DNA of 64,000 nt from Rhodohalobacter halophilus (lineage in GTDB: Bacteria > Bacteroidota > Rhodothermia > Balneolales > Balneolaceae), in NCBI RefSeq assembly GCF_001715195.1, contig NZ_MDWE01000016.1, positions 1 through 64,000 on the forward strand, in the 5' to 3' direction. Position numbers and translations under genes: made by a program. Each line of letters begins with the position of its first letter. Positions within the stretch are counted from its first letter, which is position 1. Positions 56,489-64,000 of the stretch are shown here, piece by piece. The notes under the pieces are model-generated. The model was not told the origin of the DNA and searched no databases. It worked only from the letters and a program-made list of their open reading frames with translations.

Positions 56489-57586
56489 ATGGAAATTTAT
56501 CTTTCAACATATCGACCCCTGTTTCTAAATGAAATTTGGCTGTACAGTGTAACAAACCAAATTTACCTTGTTACTCTGATCATGGTCTTTTCATTGGTTG
56601 CCTATCTGTTCATAAAAAACAGGAAGTCTGAATCATTCTCGTTGACCACATCTGAACAGTACCACTTTTTACAGGCTGTAACTAAATATTCCGAGACAGC
56701 TGATTTTATTGTAGATCATCAGCATACACTGAAGTTTGCAAATGAGCATTTTCTCAAAATGTTCGACCTTGAAGAAGAGGCAGTGGATAATATCTCATTT
56801 TCCCAAATTGGAGTACCTATTGAGCTAAAAAATATCGTCACTATGACAGGAAATAATGGATCTAACAGCTCAGTATTTACGCTAAATGATGGTCGGAAGA
56901 TTTCTTGCAAAAAGGCTCCCGTGACGACACATGATGGACAACATCTCGGGACACTGTACAAAATTTCAGATCATATTTTCACAGGAAAGGGAAAAGCTGA
57001 TGCCGGAAAATGGTTGCACGAGATCAATACCCCTCTAAACGCAATTGTCGGTTATTCCGAAATTTTAAAGAATCAGGAAGGGCTTAATCCGGATCAACGA
57101 GATTACCTTGAAACGATTAATGCACAGTCGTTTCAACTAAAATCGAGAATCGAAGATCTTCTTGCTGATAGAAATTCAACCAATATTTCTGCTGTTGAAA
57201 ACAGAACTGAGATTCGTAAAGTCTTGATTGTCGATGATGTGCCGATCAATCGTACTGTTTTGAAAATTATGCTGAGGAGGATGGATTTTGATGTTACTGA
57301 AGCCGTAAACGGTAAAGAAGCATTGAAAAAGTTTGAAGCAAATCCTGCAGACTTAATTCTGATGGATATCAGTATGCCGGTGATGAATGGATTGGAGACG
57401 ACCAAAAAACTGCGTCAGGATGGACACAACATCGATGATTTACCGATTATTGCCGTCACAGCCAGTACATTTTATGACAAGAGAGAGACTCTGAGAACGA
57501 AAGGATTTAACGCACTTCTTAAAAAACCTTTCAAAGAGAGAGACTTAGTAGAGGTACTAAAAGCAGTTAATGCTCCATTAAATTAA
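56489..57586 (+). CDS. Membrane PAS-HisKA-receiver protein without an ATPase domain
   Basis: 365 residues from ATG 56489 (an in-frame TTG at 56468 is less likely). Order: short N-terminus, one membrane helix (23-43, QIYLVTLIMVFSLVAYLFIK), a PAS-like domain (64-160), a HisKA dimerisation segment with the H-box KWLHEINTPLNAIVGYSEIL (His177), then after about 60 residues a receiver domain: acidic pair Asp249/Asp250, phospho-acceptor Asp293 (LILMD), Thr324 and Lys346. The HATPase_c domain (N, G1, G2 boxes) that should follow HisKA is absent. It may be phosphorylated by another kinase or signal by dimerisation. Confidence 0.85.
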   Translation: MEIYLSTYRPLFLNEIWLYSVTNQIYLVTLIMVFSLVAYLFIKNRKSESFSLTTSEQYHFLQAVTKYSETADFIVDHQHTLKFANEHFLKMFDLEEEAVDNISFSQIGVPIELKNIVTMTGNNGSNSSVFTLNDGRKISCKKAPVTTHDGQHLGTLYKISDHIFTGKGKADAGKWLHEINTPLNAIVGYSEILKNQEGLNPDQRDYLETINAQSFQLKSRIEDLLADRNSTNISAVENRTEIRKVLIVDDVPINRTVLKIMLRRMDFDVTEAVNGKEALKKFEANPADLILMDISMPVMNGLETTKKLRQDGHNIDDLPIIAVTASTFYDKRETLRTKGFNALLKKPFKERDLVEVLKAVNAPLN

Positions 57587-58832
57587 TCTCTTTTACGTGC
57601 ACTGCGTAGGGTTTCACAACAGGCTTGGTCAAAGCGATTATATGTTTTGTATCGGCTGCTTTTGAGAATTCAACGGCTTTCTTGTGATCATCATCCAGTA
57701 TCCAGATACTCTCATTTTCATATTTATAAGCCTCGGAATAGCTCTTATCAAAATTTACATAAAACCCGGCTGAATGGTCATCACTTGGTAAATTGTGCTT
57801 TTTCAGATACTTCTTGGTTTTTGTAAAAATCTCATCTTTCAGGCTTTTAACCTGGCCTTTTTGGATAAATGTGGTTCTGAAAAGGGATCTGTTCAGAAAT
57901 CTGGACGTTAAGTCAGAAAGTATTGGGTCATAACTTCCAAGCCAGCTTTTAATAGATATGAGTACATCATTATCATCCAGGGCGAGGTAGTGTTCCAGCA
58001 TGTCCGATGTTATTAATTTTCTTGCTGAAGGCTTAGCCTGCAGAAAAAACCTGAGAGGATCTGAAGGAATGTGAACGCTTTCTCCATTTTCCAGGAGGTA
58101 TTCAACCCGTTTAAAAATCTGCTTAAGCAGTGTATCGGCACTGAGTACCGTTTTATGCAGATAAACTTGCATGTACATCAATCTTCTCGAAAGGATGTAA
58201 TTCTCTACTGCATAAATTCCCTTCTTTTCAATTACTACGTTTCCGTTTAGAACCCGCATTGTTTTTAAAATACGGTTAATACCAACAGAACCCTCCGAAA
58301 CTCCGGTAAAGAAGCTGTCTCTTTTAAGATAGTCGAGGCGATCGATATCTAACTGAGAGGAGATGAGCTGATGCAGAAATTTTTTCGGGTATTGATCGGT
58401 AAAAATGTCGATAGCGGTGGATAATGCTCCGTCAAACTCCTGATTAAGCTTCTCCATGATTTTCAAGCTCATCATTTCGTGGTTGAAATCTCGGATCAGA
58501 GAGTGTTCAAGCGTATGAGACAGTGGGCCGTGACCAACATCATGAAGAAGGATTGCGATCAGTGTTCCATTGATTTCAGCATCACTTATGGTAGTGTCTT
58601 TCTCCTGAAGATTCTTTAATACGCGCTGCCCGAGCTCCAGGGCGCCGATGGCGTGTGAAAAACGGGAATGTTCAGCCGCCGGAAAGACCAGGTATCCGAG
58701 TCCGAGCTGGCGAATACGCCGAAGCCGTTGCACATATGGATGATCGATCAGTTTGAGAATAATCCCTTTTGGGACAGAAATGAAGCCGTGGATCGGATCA
58801 CTGAAAATTTTGTACTGTTTACTTTTATCCAT
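57567..58832 (-). CDS. HD-domain phosphohydrolase (dGTPase/SAMHD1-like)
   Basis: 421 residues. Starts with the family motif KIFSDPIHGFISVP; HD residues are His60 (HSRFSH), His97-Asp98 (LLHDVGHGPLSH) and the distal Asp in SSQLDIDRLDYLKRDSFFTG. These proteins usually hydrolyse dNTPs or related nucleotides; the substrate is not known here. The last 20 bases overlap the 3' end of the PAS-HisKA-REC gene on the other strand. Confidence 0.85.
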   Translation of the reverse strand: MDKSKQYKIFSDPIHGFISVPKGIILKLIDHPYVQRLRRIRQLGLGYLVFPAAEHSRFSHAIGALELGQRVLKNLQEKDTTISDAEINGTLIAILLHDVGHGPLSHTLEHSLIRDFNHEMMSLKIMEKLNQEFDGALSTAIDIFTDQYPKKFLHQLISSQLDIDRLDYLKRDSFFTGVSEGSVGINRILKTMRVLNGNVVIEKKGIYAVENYILSRRLMYMQVYLHKTVLSADTLLKQIFKRVEYLLENGESVHIPSDPLRFFLQAKPSARKLITSDMLEHYLALDDNDVLISIKSWLGSYDPILSDLTSRFLNRSLFRTTFIQKGQVKSLKDEIFTKTKKYLKKHNLPSDDHSAGFYVNFDKSYSEAYKYENESIWILDDDHKKAVEFSKAADTKHIIALTKPVVKPYAVHVKEINLMEH

Positions 58833-58835
58833 TGT

Positions 58836-59270
58836 CTATCCTTTAAAGAGATATTTTTCTCTGTCTATCATATCGGGTAATCTGGCCGGCCGGTTTTTCT
58901 CCAAATTGAACCACACACCGGTCGTTTTTGCAACAGCTTTCAACTCCTTTTCCTTTTTGGAATAAATTGCCTGAAAACCTTTGATTGAACTGTTTCCATA
59001 CTCTTCCACAGAAGAGCCTACCAAAATTGTTTCTCCCATTAATATTGGTTTAATGTAATCGAGCTCAAGGTGAACGAGAACAAAACTAAAACCACTTTTT
59101 ACAGAGGCCTTAAACTCTGGAATGTGGTGAATGAATTGTATTCTTGCCTCTTCAAAATAGGAGTTAAACACCGCATTGTTTACATGATTGAGAGGATCCA
59201 GATCCCTGAAACGAACAGCAATCTCTGTCCAGTGGTAGAAAAGGTCGGGTCGATATGTGGGCTTCTCCAT
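58836..59270 (-). CDS. Acyl-CoA thioesterase, 4HBT/YbgC-like
   Basis: 144 residues of hotdog fold. RFRDLDPLNHVNNAVFNSYFEEARI carries the active-site Asp and the HVNN motif of 4-hydroxybenzoyl-CoA thioesterase-like enzymes. Substrate chain unknown. Starts upstream of the HD gene with a three-base gap, so the two are co-transcribed. Confidence 0.85.
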   Translation of the reverse strand: MEKPTYRPDLFYHWTEIAVRFRDLDPLNHVNNAVFNSYFEEARIQFIHHIPEFKASVKSGFSFVLVHLELDYIKPILMGETILVGSSVEEYGNSSIKGFQAIYSKKEKELKAVAKTTGVWFNLEKNRPARLPDMIDREKYLFKG

Positions 59271-59435
59271 GAAATAGATCTATTTTAAATAGGGTTTTAT
59301 ACCAAATAATTCATCTGTAAGGTAATGAGAAATAAGCTGAAAGGTGAAAGAAGATCCTTTTGAATAAAAGACGATATCTACAGATTGGATGCTTATATTC
59401 TGATGGAAATTGAAAACAAAATAGGATCAGACATA

Positions 59436-60518
59436 ATGTTGGATAAAGAGTCGCAGTTATTTTTAGAAGAGTTATTGATTACCCCAAGCCCAACCGGTTA
59501 TGAAGCTGCCGGACAAAAAGTATGGAAGGAGTACGTAAAAAAGTATTCTGATAAGGTTGAGTCGGATGCGTACGGTTCTGTAGTTGCCAAGGTTGAAACT
59601 AACATGGATGTAGCCACGGTAATGATAGAAGCCCACGCTGATGAGATTGGTATGGTGGTTCAGCACATTTCTGAAGAGGGATTCATCACGCTTAATAAAC
59701 TGGGGGGAAGTGACTCTACCATTGCTCGGGCAAAACGGGTTTATATTCATAGTAAAAAGGGGAGAGTACTCGGTGTTGTTGGAAACAAGGCCATTCACCT
59801 TCAGGACTCCAAAAATGGTGGGGGCAAACAACCGGCCTGGAAAGACATCTATGTGGATATCGGTGCATCGAGTAAGGAAGAGGCGTTGGAGCTGGTTCAG
59901 ATCGGTGATCCGGTAACCTATACCGACGAAGTGGAATATCTGAATGATGAAATTATTACAGCTCGCGCTCTCGATAATAGAATTGGCGGATTTGTCATTG
60001 CTCAGGTATTAAGAAAACTGAGGAAGCGCAAGAAAGATTTAAAAGTGAATGTTATTGCGTTGAACTCTGTACAAGAGGAAGTTGGCGGATTTGGCGCACG
60101 CATGATGAGTTTCAGGCACATGCCGGATGCTGCTTTGGTAACAGATGTTACGCACTCCACTGATACCCCTGGGGTCAATAAGAAAGAGTTCGGCTCTGTG
60201 ACGTTAGGCGGAGGCCCAACAGTTCAGCATGGAGGAGCAAATCATCCTGCTGTTGTAAAACTTGTTCAAGAAGCTGCCGAAAAAGCTAAGATCACGATAC
60301 AGCATGAGGCGACCAGTGTACGAACCGGAACAGATACGGACAGCATTTTCTATCAAAAAACCGGTATCCCAAGTGCACTTATCTCACTGCCACTACGATA
60401 TATGCACTCCCCGGTGGAAACAGCATCGTTGAATGATGTGGAAGCACTCATTGACCTGATGACAGAGTCTATCCTGAACATGCGCCCGGACCAAACATTC
60501 TCGGTATTTGAAGATTAA
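59436..60518 (+). CDS. M42 family metallopeptidase (glutamyl aminopeptidase-like)
   Basis: About 360 residues from ATG 59436 (MLDKESQLFLEELLITPSPTGYE), preceded by AGGA; ATG 59403 is an alternative. Metal and catalytic motifs: EAHADEIGM (His/Asp), ARALDNRIGG, VQEEVGGFGAR (Glu-Glu), VTDVTH and PLRYMHSPVET. Probably a cytosolic aminopeptidase or cellulase-M-like peptidase in peptide turnover. Confidence 0.9.
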   Translation: MLDKESQLFLEELLITPSPTGYEAAGQKVWKEYVKKYSDKVESDAYGSVVAKVETNMDVATVMIEAHADEIGMVVQHISEEGFITLNKLGGSDSTIARAKRVYIHSKKGRVLGVVGNKAIHLQDSKNGGGKQPAWKDIYVDIGASSKEEALELVQIGDPVTYTDEVEYLNDEIITARALDNRIGGFVIAQVLRKLRKRKKDLKVNVIALNSVQEEVGGFGARMMSFRHMPDAALVTDVTHSTDTPGVNKKEFGSVTLGGGPTVQHGGANHPAVVKLVQEAAEKAKITIQHEATSVRTGTDTDSIFYQKTGIPSALISLPLRYMHSPVETASLNDVEALIDLMTESILNMRPDQTFSVFED

Positions 60519-60601
60519 GATGAATGATTAGTTAGGTGAGAATCTATATGAGAGTCCTCTTTATCCGGGGGCTTCTTATACCTAAAGAGCATAAATCTTC
60601 T

Positions 60602-61618
60602 TTAGCTTTCGTATCCGTTTGGATTATTCTGTTGCCAATTCCATGCATCACGGCACATATCAACCAGATTGCGTTTAGCTTTCCAGTTAAGTTCCTTTTC
60701 AGCTTTAGTTGGGTCTGCATAGCAGATCGCTGCATCACCTGATCGCCTGGGGGCAATCTCGTAAGGGATTTCGAGATCATTGGCTTTCTCGAATGCTTTT
60801 ACTACATCCAATACACTCGATCCGGTTCCGGTTCCAAGGTTGTACGTTACCACACCGGGATTGCTCTCAAGTTTTTCCAACGCTTTCAAATGGCCAATGG
60901 ATAGATCAACAACATGAATATAATCCCGTACTCCGGTCCCATCGTGAGTGGGGTAATCATCCCCAAAAACACGCAGTTTATCGAGTTTACCCACAGCCAC
61001 CTGTGTGACAAATGGCATCAGATTATTAGGAATTCCATTGGGATCTTCACCAATTAGTCCGCTTTCGTGAGCCCCAACTGGATTGAAATATCTTAACAAA
61101 GCAATATTCCATGCAGGGTCAGAATCGTAGAGGTCTTTTAAAATGTATTCAATCGTGAGTTTAGTTCTCCCGTATGGATTAACGGACGTGACCGGACTCT
61201 CTTCAGGGATGGGTGACTTTTCAGGGTCTCCGTAAACTGTAGCCGATGAACTGAAAACCAAGTTTTTTACCCTATATCTATTCATTGCTTCACAGAGGTT
61301 TACAGTGCCTGAGATATTATTTTTAAAATAAAGCAAAGGTTTCTCAACGGACTCTCCGACAGCTTTTAATCCGGCAAAATGAATAACAGCATCGAAATCG
61401 TACGTTGAGAACAATTCATCTAATCCGTTTTCATCCAAAAGATCCAGTTTATGAAATTCAGCCTTTTTACCGGTAATCTCCCGGACCCTTTTCAGAGATT
61501 CGGTTTTACTATTAGACAGGTTGTCCATCACAACAACCTTATAATTCTCTTTTAAGAGTTCTAATACAGTGTGACTTCCTATAAATCCGGTTCCTCCGGT
61601 AACAAGTATCGTCTTCAT
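60602..61618 (-). CDS. galE: UDP-glucose 4-epimerase
   Basis: 338 residues, the E. coli length. Rossmann GGTGFIGSH (8-16), [13 protein letters not shown], catalytic Ser/Tyr/Lys in SSSATVYGD and [11 protein letters not shown], and [17 protein letters not shown], the GalE hallmark. Interconverts UDP-glucose and UDP-galactose for surface polysaccharide. Shares a strand with the Hpt and thioesterase genes, 18 bases downstream. Confidence 0.95.
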   Translation of the reverse strand: MKTILVTGGTGFIGSHTVLELLKENYKVVVMDNLSNSKTESLKRVREITGKKAEFHKLDLLDENGLDELFSTYDFDAVIHFAGLKAVGESVEKPLLYFKNNISGTVNLCEAMNRYRVKNLVFSSSATVYGDPEKSPIPEESPVTSVNPYGRTKLTIEYILKDLYDSDPAWNIALLRYFNPVGAHESGLIGEDPNGIPNNLMPFVTQVAVGKLDKLRVFGDDYPTHDGTGVRDYIHVVDLSIGHLKALEKLESNPGVVTYNLGTGTGSSVLDVVKAFEKANDLEIPYEIAPRRSGDAAICYADPTKAEKELNWKAKRNLVDMCRDAWNWQQNNPNGYES

Positions 61619-61636
61619 AAATAGATAAACAGTTAT

Positions 61637-61984
61637 TTAAATTAGCTCGTTGAACTCAGATAGGATCTGGTCGCAATAGACATCCATTTCATTTGTGAGG
61701 TCTGCAAGCTCTTCAGTTGATCGGTTCTCTTTGATATAATCTTTTGATTTTTCGTACATATCAATCACCGGCTGCAGTTTAAGCATCATTGCTACCGGTT
61801 TAATTTTATGGCCGGCACGTCGCAGCTCTTCCATATCCCGGGCGAGTACAGACTCTTTAAAGTTGGTTTGAAATTCTGAAAAGGATTGAATTGACGCTTT
61901 TGAAAACTCTTTTACGTATCCATCATCGTCGTAGAGCATTTCTCTTATAATTCCAACATCAACAAAGTTTCTTTGTTTAGCCAT
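61637..61984 (-). CDS. Stand-alone histidine phosphotransfer (Hpt) protein
   Basis: 115 residues, all-helical. The Hpt signature is RRAGHKIKPVAMMLKL with phospho-acceptor His59 (canonical xxHxLKGxxxxxG). No kinase is fused to it, so it must receive phosphate from, or pass it to, a receiver elsewhere; the REC-bearing protein at 56489-57586 is a candidate. Overlap-free, three bases from the neighbouring thioesterase gene. Confidence 0.8.
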   Translation of the reverse strand: MAKQRNFVDVGIIREMLYDDDGYVKEFSKASIQSFSEFQTNFKESVLARDMEELRRAGHKIKPVAMMLKLQPVIDMYEKSKDYIKENRSTEELADLTNEMDVYCDQILSEFNELI

Positions 61985-61987
61985 TGA

Positions 61988-62377
61988 TCAGTTTACAGGT
62001 TTGTTGATATTGTGCGGGGTAGGGCGTCCTTGATTATCCAGATGGACAAAAACGATTTTATCTATCCGAATAATCGTCTCTTTTGTGAACTTGTGCCTGA
62101 CCTCGCATTTAACAGTGATGGAAGTGGTCCCGAATTTCACCGTTTCCATTCCGATTTCAATAATGTCGCCCAGTTGAGCCGAACTGACAAAATCAATTTC
62201 AGACATGAATTTGGTAGCGATATTATTCTTTCCAAGCTGGCAAATAACATAAATTGCGGCTTCTTCATCAATCCAGGCCAGTACACTCCCGCCAAAAAGG
62301 GTGCCGTGCGCATTTAGATCCTGTGGTTTAATCAACTTTCTGCTGAAGAAACGCATACCTTCGTAAATTTCAGGCAT
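61988..62377 (-). CDS. Acyl-CoA thioesterase, YciA-like hotdog
   Basis: 129 residues. NAHGTLFGGSVLAWIDEEAAIYV is the acyl-CoA thioesterase II/YciA signature with the conserved Asn and Asp. Differs in type from the YbgC-like enzyme at 58836. First gene of the galE-Hpt unit; the 420-base region to parA holds its promoter. Confidence 0.88.
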   Translation of the reverse strand: MPEIYEGMRFFSRKLIKPQDLNAHGTLFGGSVLAWIDEEAAIYVICQLGKNNIATKFMSEIDFVSSAQLGDIIEIGMETVKFGTTSITVKCEVRHKFTKETIIRIDKIVFVHLDNQGRPTPHNINKPVN

Positions 62378-62590
62378 GATGCAATGGGTTTAAAAATTTT
62401 TGTTAAAGTTACTCACTTAGTAACCATTTATAGTTGTAAGTGCATGATTAAAAAATATGACTCAGCAAAGTTAAGAATAATATTACTGAATCGATGACTT
62501 TATTAACTGGATCTCGCACCGGCATACAGATATTACGATTGTTGATCAAAAAATAGTCAAATCAGTTGATCTATAGTTTTCTATTAAGCT

Positions 62591-62618
62591 TAACATCAAC
62601 TTAACATTCTACTAACAT
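62591..62618 (+). repeat. Three TAACAT direct repeats at exact 11-bp steps
   Basis: TAACAT begins at 62591, 62602 and 62613; two of the three copies are preceded by CT, and the third (62613) by AC. One helical turn between copies is the usual geometry of operators or centromere sites bound by ribbon-helix-helix dimers, and a gene for such a protein lies downstream. Chance in AT-rich DNA is not excluded. Confidence 0.45.
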
Positions 62619-62681
62619 CTGAACTTAATATTGATCGTGTAACTCCAATACGTACTATCGACAATCAAATAACGGCAAAAT

Positions 62682-62714
62682 GGGTGCTCTGAACGGGTGC
62701 CCTTTTTATTTTTT
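62682..62714 (+). terminator. Leader hairpin with T run upstream of parA
   Basis: GGGTGCTC (62682-62689) and GGGTGCCC (62695-62702) pair over eight positions with three wobbles and a TGAAC loop, followed by TTTTTATTTTTT. It ends a short transcript or attenuates one before parA, about 87 bases upstream of its ATG. Confidence 0.6.
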
Positions 62715-62800
62715 AATCATTGCTAATGTAATTTGTAACAAAAATTCACTTTCTTACTCTTTCTAATAGACTAAATGTGAACGTTACGGACGTACGTACA

Positions 62801-63553
62801 ATGAGAAAAATTGCTTTCACAAATCAGAAAGGAGGGGTTGGTAAAACCACGACTACCATTAATACCGGGGCCGGATTGAGTAATTTGGGTTATAAGGTAT
62901 TACTCGTGGATATGGATCCCCAGGCAAATCTTACCTATTCATTAAAGCTCCATTCGAATCGTATTGATAAAAATGTGTATCAAGTATTGAAGGGAACTGC
63001 GGATGTTTCTGAAGTGATCATAAAACATAACTCATTCGATATTCTCCCTTCATCGATTGAATTGTCGGGTGCAGAGATGGAGTTGGTCAATGTGCCGGCT
63101 CGTGAAATGCTGCTTAAAGATGCGCTGGATGAGGTGAAAGAGGATTATGATTTTGTTCTTCTCGATTGCCCGCCCAATCTTGGAATTCTGACTCTGAATG
63201 CATTTACTGCGGCAGATGAGCTGGTCATTGTACTTCAATCGGAGTATTTGGCACTGCACGGTTTATCTAAACTGATGGATGTGATTCAAATCGTTCAGAA
63301 ACGGTTAAATAAGAATCTTAAAGTGGAAGGAATTCTCTGTACGCTTTATGATAATCGAAAAAATCTGAACCGTGAGGTAGTGGGGCATATTCGGGATTAT
63401 TTTGGATCCAAGGTATTTAATACCGTTATTAGAGATAACGTAGCGTTGGCGGAAGCTCCAAGTCATCACAAAACTATTTTTGAGTATGACAGTGAAAGTA
63501 ACGGAGCCAAAGACTATCAAATGCTTGCGAAAGAAATCAGAAATGGCCACTAA
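62801..63553 (+). CDS. ParA family partition ATPase
   Basis: 250 residues from ATG 62801 (a GTG 24 bases earlier is in frame but lacks support). Deviant Walker A KGGVGKTT (10-17), DMDPQANLT, and DCPPNLGILTLNA are the ParA/Soj signatures. No N-terminal DNA-binding domain, as in chromosomal and type Ib ParAs. A 130-residue RHH-like protein follows after five bases, so the pair is a candidate segregation or positioning module. Confidence 0.9.
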   Translation: MRKIAFTNQKGGVGKTTTTINTGAGLSNLGYKVLLVDMDPQANLTYSLKLHSNRIDKNVYQVLKGTADVSEVIIKHNSFDILPSSIELSGAEMELVNVPAREMLLKDALDEVKEDYDFVLLDCPPNLGILTLNAFTAADELVIVLQSEYLALHGLSKLMDVIQIVQKRLNKNLKVEGILCTLYDNRKNLNREVVGHIRDYFGSKVFNTVIRDNVALAEAPSHHKTIFEYDSESNGAKDYQMLAKEIRNGH

Positions 63554-63558
63554 CCGGT

Positions 63559-63951
63559 ATGAATCTTACTAAAAAAAGTCTCGGCCACTTTCCTTTTCAG
63601 GAACACAAAGTGGATGAATCGGAATTTTCTTTCATTCCTGACATCAATGGGGGTGAAAGGCGGGAGTCACTGCGGGAAGTGGGCAGTGAACCGGAAGGGT
63701 TCAGCCTTAACCGTGAGTTACGGAAATTCCGGGAAGAGCCAAAAACAGACGAAGAGATCAGCAAGCACCTGGTAGAGCGGGATGTTCCCGAACCGGTAGA
63801 AGAGGAAGCTCCGAAGAAAAAAGTGGCAAGCTACTATCTTGAAGTTGATCTGATTGATCGCTTAAAAACCTTCTCTGATAAGATAAACCGATCTTATTCT
63901 GCAGTGGTAACCGATGCCATTGAGAGGTTCATCTCTAAGAAAGGTTATTGA
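63559..63951 (+). CDS. Probable ribbon-helix-helix DNA-binding partner of ParA
   Basis: 130 residues. The N-terminal 85 residues are acidic, Pro/Glu-rich and probably disordered. The C-terminal 45 residues (KKKVASYYLEVDLIDRLKTF then SAVVTDAIERFISKKG) fit a RHH/CopG fold: a strand followed by two helices, as in ParG-like centromere-binding proteins. No ParB (HTH) motif is present. Assignment rests on fold pattern and position after parA. The window ends 49 bases later. Confidence 0.65.
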   Translation: MNLTKKSLGHFPFQEHKVDESEFSFIPDINGGERRESLREVGSEPEGFSLNRELRKFREEPKTDEEISKHLVERDVPEPVEEEAPKKKVASYYLEVDLIDRLKTFSDKINRSYSAVVTDAIERFISKKGY

Positions 63952-64000
63952 TAAACCTTTTCGTCAAAATTTACAGCCTATCTTTTTCATCAGGGTGACA

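Larger units (their letters stand above)
62378..62800. other. Noncoding region upstream of parA with phased repeats
   Basis: No gene seen in 423 bases. It contains GTTGATC twice (62541-62547, 62565-62571), three TAACAT copies at 11-bp steps, a hairpin with T run at 62682-62714, and the palindrome GTACGTAC at 62792-62799 just before the parA ATG. The region serves divergent promoters for the thioesterase and parA. Confidence 0.6.

Noticed and set aside
62801-63951. Integrated plasmid partition locus
   Set aside because: No replication, transfer or mobile genes nearby; flanking genes are housekeeping. A transferred origin cannot be excluded but is not supported.

Overview
This looks like chromosomal sequence from a Gram-negative member of the FCB superphylum, most likely Balneolota/Rhodothermota (inference). 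The evidence is as follows. The first gene ends in a type IX secretion C-terminal sorting domain (PNPFNP motif). Lipoproteins and outer-membrane efflux genes are common. LpxH implies lipid A. BshB1 implies bacillithiol. A strong TAnnTTTG-type -7 box precedes the nuo operon. Genes are densely packed on both strands. No tRNA, rRNA, CRISPR array or prophage was seen.

Layout. 1-5.4 kb: a T9SS cargo protein (cut by the window edge), a lipoprotein, a HisN-like phosphatase and a secreted HEAT-repeat protein with a degenerate M1-peptidase fold. 5.4-7.7 kb: a NatAB-type ABC exporter (minus strand). 7.9-10.7 kb: glgA-glgC for glycogen synthesis. 10.7-14 kb: a 2OG-Fe(II) oxygenase, a small lipoprotein, and a larger lipoprotein gene split within its signal peptide by a 1324-bp IS4-family element (12624-13947). 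The element has 17-bp inverted repeats, 9-bp target duplications and a doubly inactivated transposase. 14-18 kb: sucD, dnaG, suhB. 18.2-22.6 kb: two secreted amidohydrolases carrying three amidohydrolase modules, only one with the HxH metal motif. 22.8 kb: bshB1. 23.7-31 kb: two MacB-type permeases, three small YqjD/YqjE/YqjK-like membrane proteins, then TolC, HlyD-like adaptor and ABC ATPase, together plausibly one tripartite exporter. 31.4-38.9 kb: nuoABCDEFGH, ending at a terminator with no nuoI-N. 39-43.8 kb: a lipoprotein, PBP1A, LpxH and a polyprenyl synthase (envelope operon). 43.9-53.6 kb: a long plus-strand run pfkA-pgi-dNK-yceD-rpmF-plsX-fabH-fabD-fabG-acpP-fabF-rnc, joining upper glycolysis to fatty acid synthesis. 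53.7-56.4 kb: mgtE, thyA, folA. 56.5-62.4 kb: an unusual membrane PAS-HisKA-REC protein without ATPase domain, an HD hydrolase, two hotdog thioesterases, an M42 peptidase, galE and a stand-alone Hpt protein. 62.4-64 kb: a 420-bp noncoding region with phased repeats and a leader hairpin, then parA and a ribbon-helix-helix partner.

Most of the window is ordinary housekeeping. The parts that deserve a second look are the IS-split lipoprotein gene (the uninterrupted frame can be rebuilt exactly), the apparent pseudo-peptidase, the kinase without an ATPase domain with an Hpt protein about 4 kb away, the amidohydrolase modules that have lost their metal ligands, and the parA/RHH locus with 11-bp spaced repeats. 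Nothing here proves a new system; functions of these items are inferred from residues visible by eye.
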